Source: CAZWCE01 sp964632505 (GTDB lineage Bacteria; Planctomycetota; Planctomycetia; Pirellulales; Thermoguttaceae). From it: a stretch of 64,000 bases of DNA. Positions 27,520 to 36,681 of this stretch are shown in pieces (within the stretch, counting starts at the first letter, position 1; every line of letters starts with the position of its first letter). The DNA lies in the NCBI GenBank assembly GCA_964632505.1, contig CAZWCE010000013.1:67506-131505 (forward strand), in the 5' to 3' direction. A program made the position numbers and the translations under genes. A model generated the notes under the pieces. It saw only the letters and a list, made by a program, of their open reading frames with translations, did not search any database and had not been told where the DNA came from.

Positions 27520-28935
27520 ATGAAAAACACGAAGCAGTCGCAGAAAACGGAAAGCAAGTTCACCCGACGCGAGGCCCTCGGCGCCGGGATGGCCGCGGCG
27601 GCATGCACGCTGGTTCCCCGCGCCGTGTTGGGAGGAGCGGGCTATCGTGCCCCCAGTGAAACGCCGACGGTCGCGGGCGTAGGCATCGGCGGGGTCGGAC
27701 ACGGGCAGATTCAAAGCTGCGCGAAGGCGGGATTCCAAGTCGTCGCGCTGTGCGATGTCGACGATCGGCTCGCTCAAAAAACGTACGATAAATTCCCCCA
27801 GGCTCGGACCTATCGGGATTTCCGGAAGATGATCCAGGAGGAGGGCGACCAGGTCGACGCCATCTACTGCGGGACGCCGGATCATACCCATGCGATCATC
27901 TCCATGGCGGGGCTGAAGGCCGAAAAACACATGCTGACGGTCAAGCCGCTCACGCGGACGATCTGGGAGGGACGGATGCTCGCCCGCGAGGTCGAAAAGG
28001 CGGGAGTGATGACCCAAATGACCGCCTCTCCCGCGTCGACCGAGAGCGGGTGTCGCACTTGCGAGTACATCTGGGACGGCATCATCGGCGATGTCGTGGA
28101 GGTGCATATCTGGTCGAATCGTCCTCTCTGGCCGCACGGCATGACCCGACCGGAAGGCAGCGATCCGATCCCCGAGACCCTCGACTGGGACATGTGGCTC
28201 GGACCGGCCCCGAAACGTCCGTTCGTCAAAGATTGGCCGGCCGGTTCCCTGCCGTTGGAGCAGGTCAACCGCTTCAATCCGAAGCCGGCGGTCTACCACC
28301 CCTGGAATTTCCGTGGCTGGTACGATTTCGGTACCGGAGCGCTGGGAGATATGGGCTGCCATCACTGGAACACGCCCCGTCGGGCCTTGAAACTCGGCCA
28401 CCCGGAAGCGATCAGTGCCTCGTCGACGAAGATCATGGAAGAGACCTGGCCGCTCGGTTCGATCATCACCTACGAGTTCGGTCCTCGAGGAGACATGCCG
28501 CCGGTGAAGATCGTCTGGTACGATGGCGGGCTCAAACCGCCGCGACCGGTCGAACTGGAGGAAGGCCGGGAAATGCCACGCGACGGCATCCTCTATCAAG
28601 GAACCAAGGGGGTGATGATGGGGAGCGGATCGAGCGGCATACCGCGGTTGCTCCCGGAATCGAAAATGCAGTCTTACCGAGAGCCTCCCAAAAAATTAGA
28701 GCGTCGAAGCGGCATTTACGGAGAATGGTTCGAAGCGGTCACCGGAGGGCCGAAACCCTCGGAGCATTGGCCCGACTGTGCGGTCCCTCTGACCGAATTG
28801 GTGCTTCTGGGTTGCATTGCGCTGCGGACGGGAACCTATCTCCAATGGGACGGCGCGAACATGCGGTTCACCAACTCCGAAGAGGCCAATCGACTCGTCA
28901 AACCGGAATATCATAACGGATGGAAACTCGTATAG
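27520..28935 (+). CDS. Tat-exported Gfo/Idh/MocA family oxidoreductase (second of three)
   Basis: A 471-residue protein with a Tat-type signal (FTRREALGAGMAAAACTLVP). The nucleotide motif GVGIGGVG is at 53-60. The lysine motif reads VKP (141-143) rather than EKP; Lys is kept, so catalysis is possible. The C-terminal half (WDMWLGPAPKRPF, WYDFGTGALGDMGCHH) is typical of the large secreted planctomycete subfamily. Upstream in-frame codons are unlikely because ATG 27520 begins just before the signal and has CAAGGA upstream. The following methyltransferase-like/PQQ gene starts 55 bases after the stop, suggesting co-transcription. Confidence 0.87.
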   Translation: MKNTKQSQKTESKFTRREALGAGMAAAACTLVPRAVLGGAGYRAPSETPTVAGVGIGGVGHGQIQSCAKAGFQVVALCDVDDRLAQKTYDKFPQARTYRDFRKMIQEEGDQVDAIYCGTPDHTHAIISMAGLKAEKHMLTVKPLTRTIWEGRMLAREVEKAGVMTQMTASPASTESGCRTCEYIWDGIIGDVVEVHIWSNRPLWPHGMTRPEGSDPIPETLDWDMWLGPAPKRPFVKDWPAGSLPLEQVNRFNPKPAVYHPWNFRGWYDFGTGALGDMGCHHWNTPRRALKLGHPEAISASSTKIMEETWPLGSIITYEFGPRGDMPPVKIVWYDGGLKPPRPVELEEGREMPRDGILYQGTKGVMMGSGSSGIPRLLPESKMQSYREPPKKLERRSGIYGEWFEAVTGGPKPSEHWPDCAVPLTELVLLGCIALRTGTYLQWDGANMRFTNSEEANRLVKPEYHNGWKLV

Positions 28936-28990
28936 AACCGCAGTTCGGTGTGCCCTCCCCTCTTCTGGATCTTCGGAAAGGAATAGAAAT

Positions 28991-31900
28991 ATGAACTTCA
29001 CAAAAAAACTCTCCATGACGGCCGTGGCGGCTATTTTCGCGGTGATCCCCCTTGCGCTCGTGCAAGACCCGGCAATGGGGGCGGATGCCGATTCGCTGCA
29101 CGAGGCCGTGAATGAAAGCGGCGTCCGCGGCGGGCTGATGATTATTCTCGGGTGTCGCGATGGTCGGGAGCCCGCGACGCTCGATTCACTGAAAGCCTTC
29201 ACCGTGCAGGGACTTTCACGCGATCCGGACACGGTGGCGGCCGCCCGGGCGTTTTTGCGAAAGGAAAAATTGTATGGTCCTATTTCGATCGAACGACTCT
29301 CCGGGGATCGTTTGCCGTATGTGGATCATCTCGTGAATCTGGCGGTGGTGCGAGATCCCTCGTTCGTTTCGATGGAAGAAGTGAAGCGGGTGCTGGCACC
29401 CCACGGGGTGGCGATGATCTTCCAAGACGGGAAATGGAAGAAGCATGTCGAACCTCGCCCGGCGACCATCGACCACTGGACCCACTACCTGCACGACGCC
29501 TCGAACAATGCGGTGGCGCATGACGAAGAGGTCGCTCCTCCGAAGCGGGCCCATTGGCTGGCGGCTCCTTACTGGGCACGAAGCCATGAGTTCAATCCGA
29601 GCGTGAATGCCGCCGTAGCCGGAGACGGCCGACTCTTCTACACGCTCGATGAAGGCATCCCCGGCATTCCCGATACCCCGCATCATCGGTTTCCCGCCCG
29701 CTGGTCGCTCATCGCCCGCGATGCTCATAGCGGGGTCGAACTCTGGAAACGTCCCATTCCGAATTGGGGATACCGCGAGTGGAACACCGTCGGCATGTGG
29801 AGTGCGCCCTTGACGCTTCCCAGACGACTGGTGACCGATGGAAAAAACGTCTACTTCACTTTTGGTTATGAAGCCCCCGTTTCGGTGCTCGATGCCGTCA
29901 CCGGAAAAACGATCGCCGAGCTTCCCGACACAAACGGGACCGACGAGATGGTCCTTTCCGACGGGATCCTCGTGCTGGCGGTGCGCGATCATCTGAGTAA
30001 AGGAGTTCCTTGGAAGACGCCTCCCAAACGACGACGGAATCCCCATGAATTCAATATCGATCCGCCCGGCAACACCACGCTCATGGCGTTCGACACTCAA
30101 ACGAAGAAACTCCTCTGGAAGAAGCCGAAACGGAAGATCACCGTCATCACGCTCGGCGCCGCCAACGGACGGGTGACCTATTACGACGAGGCGGGACACG
30201 TGGCTTGCCTCGATCTGGTTTCCGGCGAGGAGAAATGGACGGCTCCCTGCAAGGCACCGGGCGGCTCCCGCCATTCCGGCGGAACACTCGTTCAGTATCA
30301 AGACTTGGTGCTTTACACGAGCGCAGAGGGAACATTGGCTTTTTCCGCGGAAAATGGAAAACGGCTCTGGAAGGGACCACGAACCACCGGCCCTGGGATC
30401 TCGCATCCCGGCGACCTGTTCGTGGCCGACGGGCTCGTTTGGACCGGGACTCCGGCGGGAACTCACCGGAAAGATGATACCGGCGTCACGCGCGAGGGCC
30501 GGGATCCGTTCAGCGGGGAGGTGCGCCGCGAAATCAGCGTCCCCAAGCTGATCAGCCCACTACATCATTTTCGATGCTACCGCAGCAAAGCGACCGATCA
30601 TTATCTTTTATTGCCCAAGCGCGGCGTCGAATTCCTCGACCTCCGGGGGGAGGATCACATGCGCCACGACTGGCTCCGGGCCGGTTGCCATTACGGTTTC
30701 ATCCCCGCCAACGGTCTCTTGTATGTCACGCCGCACCACTGTTTCTGCTATCCCGGCGTGAAACTGAACGGCTTTCTCGCCCTGAAGGGGAACGCGAAAC
30801 AACCGGAGGAGGAATCTTCGGAGAGTCGACTGGAAAAAGGCCCCGCCTTCGGCAAGATTTCTGATTCCCGGGAGATGATCGGCCTGGAAGAGGATTGGCC
30901 CACCTATCGTCATGACGCGAAACGAACTGGACACGTTTCCACCATCGTGCCCGAGGAGATGAATATCGCGTGGGAGCGCGAAATCGGCGGAAAACTTTCC
31001 CAGCCGGTCATCGCCCAAGGGCGCGTGTTCGTCTCGAACGTCGACGGACAGGCCATCGAAGTCTTTCATGCCGAAGACGGCCGGAAACTTTGGGAATATA
31101 TTCCGGGCGCCCGTGTCGACACGCCGCCGACGGTGATCGACGACAAGGTGATTTTCGGATGCCGCGACGGTTGGGTCTATTGCCTCACTGCTTCCGAGGG
31201 TACGCTCGTCTGGCGTTTTCAGGCCGCTTCGCAGGAGAAACGCCTCGTCTCGTTCGACCAGATCGAGTCCCCCTGGCCGGTCGCCGGAAGTGTTCTCGTG
31301 CAAAACGGCATCGCTTACGTTGCCGCCGGAAGAAGCACTTTCCTCGATGGAGGAATTCACCTCTACGGACTCGACCCCGCTTCCGGAAAGATCATTTGCC
31401 GAAACCACATCGAGGGCCCGTGGCCGGATCCGGTGAACGAAACCGGACGCCCGTTCGATATGGAAGGATCCAAATCGGACCTTTTGGTGGGCGATGGCGA
31501 GAACGTCTACCTCTTCCAGAAATCTTTCGACGCAAAACTCAACGAGATCGAGACGTCGCGCGCCACTCCGCTGGGAGATCGAAAAACCGGTCTGCATTTG
31601 ATGAGTACCGGGGGGTTCGTCGATTACCAGTGGTACGACCGAACCTTCTGGGTCTACAGCCAACGCTGGCCGGGATTCTATTTCACCAACGACGGACCCA
31701 AGGCGGGGCAAATTCTCGTGTTCGACGACGAGGTGGTCTACGGATTGCACGTCTTTCGGAGACGCGACCGTCTCAGCCCGGGATTCACCCCCGGCGACGG
31801 CTACGAATTGTTCGCTGATGCCGTCGAAACCGAGCCGGCGTTGACCGGCAAATCGGCGGGACGGGAAAAAGGGCCCGGATATTCAAGACCACGAGAGCCG

Positions 31901-32182
31901 CTCTGGTCGAAAAATATCAAGCTCCGAGTCCGCGGTCTGGTGCTCGCCGGTGATCGACTCGTCATGGCGGGGCCGCCGGATATCGTTCCGGAAAACGATC
32001 CCTACGCCGGCTTTGAAGGACGCCTGGGCTCTCGGCTCCGAGTCGTCTCGGCGAAAGACGGGGCGAAGATTTCGGAAATGGAAATGGCCAGTCCCCCCGT
32101 CTTCGACGGAATGGCGGTCGCCGGAAGCAAGGTCTTCCTGGCTACCGAGGATGGTAAACTGATCTGTCTCGTCGAAAAGTAA
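28991..32182 (+). CDS. Secreted methyltransferase-like domain fused to PQQ-type propeller (copy 1, degenerate SAM motif)
   Basis: A 1063-residue exported protein (signal about 5-30). Residues 45-145 form a Rossmann-like domain resembling class I methyltransferases: ILGCRDG at 52-58 replaces the GxGxG SAM loop and VLAPHGVAMIF mimics the motif after strand 5. Next comes the block DHWTHYLHDASNNAVAHDE, then a long PQQ/WD40-like propeller (about 190-1060) with GNTTLMAFDTQTKKLLWKKP-type blades and a conserved HCFCYPGV. The gene at 58518 is a full-length paralogue with an intact GCGDG. Function is unknown; loss of the SAM glycine suggests the first domain is not catalytic here. ATG 28991 follows GGAAAGGAA and gives the signal peptide; upstream codons overlap the previous gene. 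Confidence 0.75.
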   Translation: MNFTKKLSMTAVAAIFAVIPLALVQDPAMGADADSLHEAVNESGVRGGLMIILGCRDGREPATLDSLKAFTVQGLSRDPDTVAAARAFLRKEKLYGPISIERLSGDRLPYVDHLVNLAVVRDPSFVSMEEVKRVLAPHGVAMIFQDGKWKKHVEPRPATIDHWTHYLHDASNNAVAHDEEVAPPKRAHWLAAPYWARSHEFNPSVNAAVAGDGRLFYTLDEGIPGIPDTPHHRFPARWSLIARDAHSGVELWKRPIPNWGYREWNTVGMWSAPLTLPRRLVTDGKNVYFTFGYEAPVSVLDAVTGKTIAELPDTNGTDEMVLSDGILVLAVRDHLSKGVPWKTPPKRRRNPHEFNIDPPGNTTLMAFDTQTKKLLWKKPKRKITVITLGAANGRVTYYDEAGHVACLDLVSGEEKWTAPCKAPGGSRHSGGTLVQYQDLVLYTSAEGTLAFSAENGKRLWKGPRTTGPGISHPGDLFVADGLVWTGTPAGTHRKDDTGVTREGRDPFSGEVRREISVPKLISPLHHFRCYRSKATDHYLLLPKRGVEFLDLRGEDHMRHDWLRAGCHYGFIPANGLLYVTPHHCFCYPGVKLNGFLALKGNAKQPEEESSESRLEKGPAFGKISDSREMIGLEEDWPTYRHDAKRTGHVSTIVPEEMNIAWEREIGGKLSQPVIAQGRVFVSNVDGQAIEVFHAEDGRKLWEYIPGARVDTPPTVIDDKVIFGCRDGWVYCLTASEGTLVWRFQAASQEKRLVSFDQIESPWPVAGSVLVQNGIAYVAAGRSTFLDGGIHLYGLDPASGKIICRNHIEGPWPDPVNETGRPFDMEGSKSDLLVGDGENVYLFQKSFDAKLNEIETSRATPLGDRKTGLHLMSTGGFVDYQWYDRTFWVYSQRWPGFYFTNDGPKAGQILVFDDEVVYGLHVFRRRDRLSPGFTPGDGYELFADAVETEPALTGKSAGREKGPGYSRPREPLWSKNIKLRVRGLVLAGDRLVMAGPPDIVPENDPYAGFEGRLGSRLRVVSAKDGAKISEMEMASPPVFDGMAVAGSKVFLATEDGKLICLVEK

Positions 32183-32360
32183 GAGAGTGTGAGAGACGTC
32201 CTTGAAGAAACAATCGCGAGGGCCGAAGTCGCCGACCCGGTTTCGGTCCCCGCTTGTTCGTTTTGTTTTTTCTCACAATCGGGCCATTTCGCCCTCCGAT
32301 GGAAACTCTTTTTCATGCTCCTTGTCACAGCTCCAAACCGACCCTACGCGAGGTGATACG

Positions 32361-33818
32361 ATGAAACGTCTTGTGATGATACTGGTGATCTTTTTTTCTT
32401 CGGGGGTCACTATGAACTTGTTTTCCGGCGAGATGGAAAAGTATTATCTCCCGCAGGATAACGAGAATCTTCCGAGATGGTATATTCCGCCTGAGGAAGG
32501 ACCGCTGGCAGGTTCCCAGAATTTCTGGTTCGTCACCCCTCATGATGTGCTGCCCGGCCGGTTTTCCATGTCCGGTAAAATTCTGCAGGCCGATGCTTCA
32601 CAGGTGTTGTACCGCCTCAATTCCATCTGGGGACATTATGAATACCGCATCACGCCGCTGGATGCCTCTGCCGCAAAAGCCCCGGAAGAGGAAAACGAGT
32701 TGCACGATCGGCAATTGATCTCCTCACGCGATCTGTTGTTCCGGCAAATCGAGGAGGTGACGGAACGTTCTTTATTGTTCAACGGCACCGTCACGAAAAT
32801 ACTGCCGGAAAGCAAAGGCTTCCTGGCCGAGGTGACTTTCGCCCATGGTGAAGTGCCGATGAAGTTCGAGGTCGTGAAGATCGAAAAGGAGAAACGGATT
32901 CCCCAGGTCCATTCCCGGCATTACGGTCCTCATTGGCAGCACACCTTTGACATCTATTATCCAGAGCCGCGACCGGAGAAGCCGCTCCCGGTTTTGATGA
33001 ACATTCACGGAGGCGGTTGGGGAGCTCTCGACAAGGGAGGCTTCCAGGCCGACTCATGGAACGAAGCGGGCATTGCGGTCATCTCGATCAACTATCGTTT
33101 CGTCTCCAATGCCGACGAGCATCCCCCGGTCTCGCCTCCGGTGGCAGCTCCCTTGTTGGATGCCGCCCGCGCCATCCAGTATCTCCGCTATCATCAGAAG
33201 GAACTCGGTCTCGATATGGATCGCCTTTGTCTCACGGGTGGAAGTGCCGGCGGCGCGAGCGATTGCTGGCTCGCATTGCACGACGATCTGGCGGAGCCGG
33301 AAAGCGACGATCCTATTGCCCGCATGTCGACCCGCGTGACGTGCATCACTCCCATGCAGGCGCAGACCTCGCTCGATCCGAAGCAGATGCGACAGTGGAT
33401 CCCGAGCATCCATTACGGCGCGCACGCCTTTTTCAGCGAGTATCCGAAAGATGTCGATCGCAAGGACAAGGAAGCGGTTTTCGAGTACTGGCTTTCGAAA
33501 CGGGAGGAGATTCTCCCCTGGATCCGCGAATTCTCACCCTATGAACACGCCAGCAGCGACGATCCACCGGTTTTGCATGTTTATGGAGGGCGCAAAAACA
33601 CGCTCCCGGCCGAGGACGCCGGCCATGCGACGCACCATCCCAAATTCGGTGAAATGCTCCACAAAAAGCTCCGCGAATTGGGAGTGGAAAGCCATTTCTG
33701 GGCAGACGACGTGAAGGCGGAAAATCCACGCTATCATGGCTGGCCCGGCGTCTCGATGTTCGTGAAAGACAAACTCTTAGGACCCGATTGGGAAGAGAAA
33801 TCGTCTCCGAAGCCATGA
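32361..33818 (+). CDS. Secreted alpha/beta hydrolase (HSL/BD-FAE-like esterase) with unknown N-terminal domain
   Basis: A 485-residue exported protein (signal LVMILVIFFSSGVTM). Residues 25-180 form an unrecognised beta-rich domain. The hydrolase domain follows: oxyanion motif IHGGGW at 215-220, nucleophile GGSAGG with Ser295, and a likely His in HHPKFGEML or the C-terminal YHGWPG. Relatives are carboxylesterases, including enzymes that release acetyl or feruloyl groups from plant-type glycans, which suits the neighbouring lyase-like genes. ATG 32361 has GAGGTGA upstream. Its stop is followed by 197 bases before the next gene, where a new promoter is visible. Confidence 0.82.
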   Translation: MKRLVMILVIFFSSGVTMNLFSGEMEKYYLPQDNENLPRWYIPPEEGPLAGSQNFWFVTPHDVLPGRFSMSGKILQADASQVLYRLNSIWGHYEYRITPLDASAAKAPEEENELHDRQLISSRDLLFRQIEEVTERSLLFNGTVTKILPESKGFLAEVTFAHGEVPMKFEVVKIEKEKRIPQVHSRHYGPHWQHTFDIYYPEPRPEKPLPVLMNIHGGGWGALDKGGFQADSWNEAGIAVISINYRFVSNADEHPPVSPPVAAPLLDAARAIQYLRYHQKELGLDMDRLCLTGGSAGGASDCWLALHDDLAEPESDDPIARMSTRVTCITPMQAQTSLDPKQMRQWIPSIHYGAHAFFSEYPKDVDRKDKEAVFEYWLSKREEILPWIREFSPYEHASSDDPPVLHVYGGRKNTLPAEDAGHATHHPKFGEMLHKKLRELGVESHFWADDVKAENPRYHGWPGVSMFVKDKLLGPDWEEKSSPKP

Positions 33819-33923
33819 CTCTTCTTCCGTGAAGGCACCCAAAACAAAGAAGCTCAACGTCCGAAAGCAACCATCCCCAAAATGAAATTGCTTTGGCCGG
33901 ATGCCGGACTGCCCGAAGCGTTC

Positions 33924-33952
33924 TTTTCACCGCGACCCGGCGATGTTATAAT
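33924..33952 (+). promoter_or_regulatory. Sigma-70 promoter for the DUF6485 gene
   Basis: TTTTCA (33924-33929), 17-base spacer, perfect TATAAT (33947-33952). Predicted start near 33959, 57 bases before the start codon. It marks a transcription break after the long glycan block. Confidence 0.55.
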
Positions 33953-34015
33953 GACGAATGCCGGCCGCTTGAATCGCTGCATATTTCACACCAGATGATT
34001 TTGAAGGAGTGACCG

Positions 34016-34219
34016 ATGGAATGCAAAAAAGACCAAAATCTCGCCAATTGCAGTTGTAGCTACATGGGGTGTCATCGTCGTGGGGTTTGCTGTGATTGCG
34101 TGGCCTACCATCTCAAATCGCGGCAGGTGCCCGGCTGCTTTTTTCCTGCCGACGCGGAGAAGACCTACGATCGCTCGTTCGAGCATTTCGCCCGACTTGT
34201 GAACGACGGCTCGGCCTGA
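34016..34219 (+). CDS. Small cysteine-rich protein of the DUF6485 family
   Basis: A 67-residue soluble protein with eight cysteines (positions 3, 12, 14, 19, 25, 26, 28, 41), arranged C-x8-C-x-C-x4-C-x5-CC-x-C and followed by CFFPADAEKTYDRS. This pattern matches the small bacterial family DUF6485, whose function is unknown. The cysteines suggest a zinc or iron-sulfur site. There is no signal peptide. The ribosome site AAGGAGTG is strong and a good promoter lies upstream, so it is likely expressed on its own. Confidence 0.8.
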   Translation: MECKKDQNLANCSCSYMGCHRRGVCCDCVAYHLKSRQVPGCFFPADAEKTYDRSFEHFARLVNDGSA

Positions 34220-34316
34220 TTCGATTCGTGAAAGATCACGATTCGACGCGAAACGTGCCGTTTTCACCTACTCCCGGTAATACCATTTTTCCTTGATTTC
34301 TGAAGGAGATATTCCC

Positions 34317-35825
34317 ATGCCCTCGTGCAACCCCGGTGGAGGCTCCATCGACCAACCGATCCGGATCGCCTTTTTTTGTGTCCTGGGAGCGATTCTCTTC
34401 CCGATCCCCTCGCAGGCGAACGATGCCGCCGATCCCCCCCGTTCGAGGCCGAATATCGTCTTCCTTTTAATCGACGACATGGGATGGCCCGACGTTGCCT
34501 GTTACGGCCATCCGTTTCACGAAACGCCGGAGATCGATCGACTCCGGCAGCAGGGCATGAAATTCACCGACTTTTACGCAGGCACCCCGGTTTGCAGTTC
34601 CACGCGGGCAACCATCCAGTCGGGGCAAGCGGCGGCACGAGTCGGCATCACCGATTTTATCCCCGGTCACTGGCGACCGTTTGAAAAGCTCGTGGTGCCT
34701 CCGATCGAGCATCACCTCCCCCGCGATTTGGAAACTCCCGGCGAAGTCCTCCAAAAAGCGGGCTACGCGACCGGCCACTTCGGAAAGTGGCATCTTGGCT
34801 CGCCCGGCCCCGAGGGACATGGTTATCAAATGACCGCCCAAACGATCGACAAGGCGGCTTTCCAGAAGTGGCGCGACCGGAAGCAACCCGGACCGAAGCG
34901 GATCGATCTCTTGACCGATCAGACCCTTTGGTTCATTCACCAAAGCCGGGAACGGCCTTTTTTCGTAACGCTCTCCCATCATGCCGTGCACATTCCGGTG
35001 GAAGCAAATCCCGAAACGGTGGAGAAATATCGAAAGAAAGAAAAACCGGAAGAAGGCGTCAACCATATCGAATACGCCGCGATGATCGAGGATTTGGATC
35101 GATCGATCGGCCGCATCATGGACTCTTTGAAAGAGTGGGGGCTTTTTGAGGATACGGTGGTCATCTTCACGTCCGACAATGGCGGGCTTCGAAAAATCTA
35201 TACCGGGGTGGGTGAGGTCATCACGACGAATAATCCCCTTCGCGATGAGAAGGGGACGCTCTACGAGGGCGGCATCCGCGTTCCGATGATCGTCCGTTGG
35301 CCGGGGGTGATTTCTGCAGGATCGTTGTGCGATGAACCGGCCACGACGGTCGATCTGCTCCCGACTTTTTGCGAGATCGCTGGGGCGCCGCGACCCGATC
35401 AACCGATCGACGGGACGAGCCTCGTTCCGCTGTTTCGAAATCAGAATGCGGAACTTGAACGTGAAGCGATCTATTTCCACTACCCCCATTATCACCACTC
35501 ACGACCCGCCGGGGCCATTCGCATGGGCGAGTACAAGCTCATCGAGTTCTTCGATGACACGCCGGCCGAGCTGTACCACCTGGAAAAGGATATCTCCGAG
35601 TCGCAAAACCTGGCCTCGGAAATGCCGGAACGGGTTGAGAAGATGCGCCATAAGCTTGCCCAGTGGCGCGACGACGTGGGGGCACGCATGCCGACGAAGA
35701 ATCCGAAGTACGATCCCGAGCGGGCCGACCAGTGGTGGAGTCGCCGTTCGAAGAAGAGAATCGATGTCGAGGCGATGGCCAAGCGGTACGCCACTCGCAA
35801 GAAAGAAAAAGACACCGACGATTAA
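34317..35825 (+). CDS. Secreted sulfatase (S1 family, formylglycine type)
   Basis: A 502-residue exported protein (signal IAFFCVLGAILFPIPSQA). The alkaline-phosphatase-fold sulfatase core is complete: metal ligands Asp53-Asp54 (LLIDDMGW), modification motif C-S-S-T-R at 93-97 with Cys93 as the residue converted to formylglycine, GKWHLG, and FTSDNGG near 290. The motif is the C-x-S/P-x-R type. It would remove sulfate esters from glycans; the exact substrate is not readable. ATG 34317 follows GAAGGAG by 8 bases. It closes the glycan block and may require an anaerobic- or FGE-type maturase encoded elsewhere. Confidence 0.92.
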   Translation: MPSCNPGGGSIDQPIRIAFFCVLGAILFPIPSQANDAADPPRSRPNIVFLLIDDMGWPDVACYGHPFHETPEIDRLRQQGMKFTDFYAGTPVCSSTRATIQSGQAAARVGITDFIPGHWRPFEKLVVPPIEHHLPRDLETPGEVLQKAGYATGHFGKWHLGSPGPEGHGYQMTAQTIDKAAFQKWRDRKQPGPKRIDLLTDQTLWFIHQSRERPFFVTLSHHAVHIPVEANPETVEKYRKKEKPEEGVNHIEYAAMIEDLDRSIGRIMDSLKEWGLFEDTVVIFTSDNGGLRKIYTGVGEVITTNNPLRDEKGTLYEGGIRVPMIVRWPGVISAGSLCDEPATTVDLLPTFCEIAGAPRPDQPIDGTSLVPLFRNQNAELEREAIYFHYPHYHHSRPAGAIRMGEYKLIEFFDDTPAELYHLEKDISESQNLASEMPERVEKMRHKLAQWRDDVGARMPTKNPKYDPERADQWWSRRSKKRIDVEAMAKRYATRKKEKDTDD

Positions 35826-35864
35826 CGTTCGTGCGAGTTTGGCGGGGGAATTGAGAAGTCACTC

Positions 35865-36665
35865 ATGGCCGTTTTACCGTTGCGCATCCAACATTTGTGG
35901 CGATCGTTTTTCTCGGCGGGTGCCTGGGAACTCGGGAAACAGTCGCTGTTGGATTTCGTGTTTCCGCCACGTTGCCATCTATGCGACGAGCCGTTTCCGA
36001 ATGAAGTTCCCGCCTCGATGCTATGCGAGGCATGTCGCCACCTGCTTTCTCCCAAGTCGATCCGGTGCTGCTCTTTCTGCGGAGCCGAGGTGGCGAAGGA
36101 TTTGCCGGTGGGAACGCGTTGCGGCGCATGCCGGGGGGAGACGTTCCACTTCCAGGCCGTGACGTCACTCGGGGCGTATCGGGGGTCCTTGCGGAACGTC
36201 GTTTTGGCGATGAAACGGCAATCCTCGGGAATTCTAGCCTTTTCAATGGCCACCTTCCTATGGGAGCGAAACCAAGCGGCGTTTGCAGAATTCAATCCCG
36301 ATTTGATCCTTCCGGTTCCGATGCACCGGTGGCGTCGACTTCGTCGTGGCGTCAATCCGGCCGATGCGCTCGCCGAACGTCTCGCCCGATTGCTCGAAAA
36401 ACCTGGTGTCTCCGGCGGTCTCATTCGCTGCCGTCCCACGGCTCCGCAGACTCGACTGACTCCCCCGCAGCGACGCCGCAACGTACGACATGCCTTCCGC
36501 CTCGCCCGGAAGCCGCACTACTTCGAAGGGAAAAGAATTTTGCTGGTCGACGACGTCTTGACCACCGGCGCCACCTGCAACGAAATCGCCGCCACTTTGC
36601 TTCATTCCGGGGTCGCGGAGGTGCGGGTGGTGGTGCTCGCCAGAGCAACCGGCCAACGAAAATAG
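35865..36665 (+). CDS. comF: ComF family protein (zinc ribbon plus phosphoribosyltransferase domain)
   Basis: A 266-residue cytoplasmic protein. An N-terminal double zinc ribbon has CHLC (37-40), CEAC (54-57), CSFC (69-72) and CGAC (86-89). The C-terminal domain carries the PRPP-binding loop VDDVLTTGAT at 228-237 and the preceding LPVPMHRWRRLRRGVNPA block of ComF/GntX proteins. In transformable bacteria ComF helps DNA uptake; elsewhere its role is unclear. It starts 39 bases after the sulfatase, perhaps only by proximity, and is convergent with the lipoprotein gene behind it. Confidence 0.9.
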   Translation: MAVLPLRIQHLWRSFFSAGAWELGKQSLLDFVFPPRCHLCDEPFPNEVPASMLCEACRHLLSPKSIRCCSFCGAEVAKDLPVGTRCGACRGETFHFQAVTSLGAYRGSLRNVVLAMKRQSSGILAFSMATFLWERNQAAFAEFNPDLILPVPMHRWRRLRRGVNPADALAERLARLLEKPGVSGGLIRCRPTAPQTRLTPPQRRRNVRHAFRLARKPHYFEGKRILLVDDVLTTGATCNEIAATLLHSGVAEVRVVVLARATGQRK

Positions 36666-36681
36666 AGGAAAAACGGTTGAT

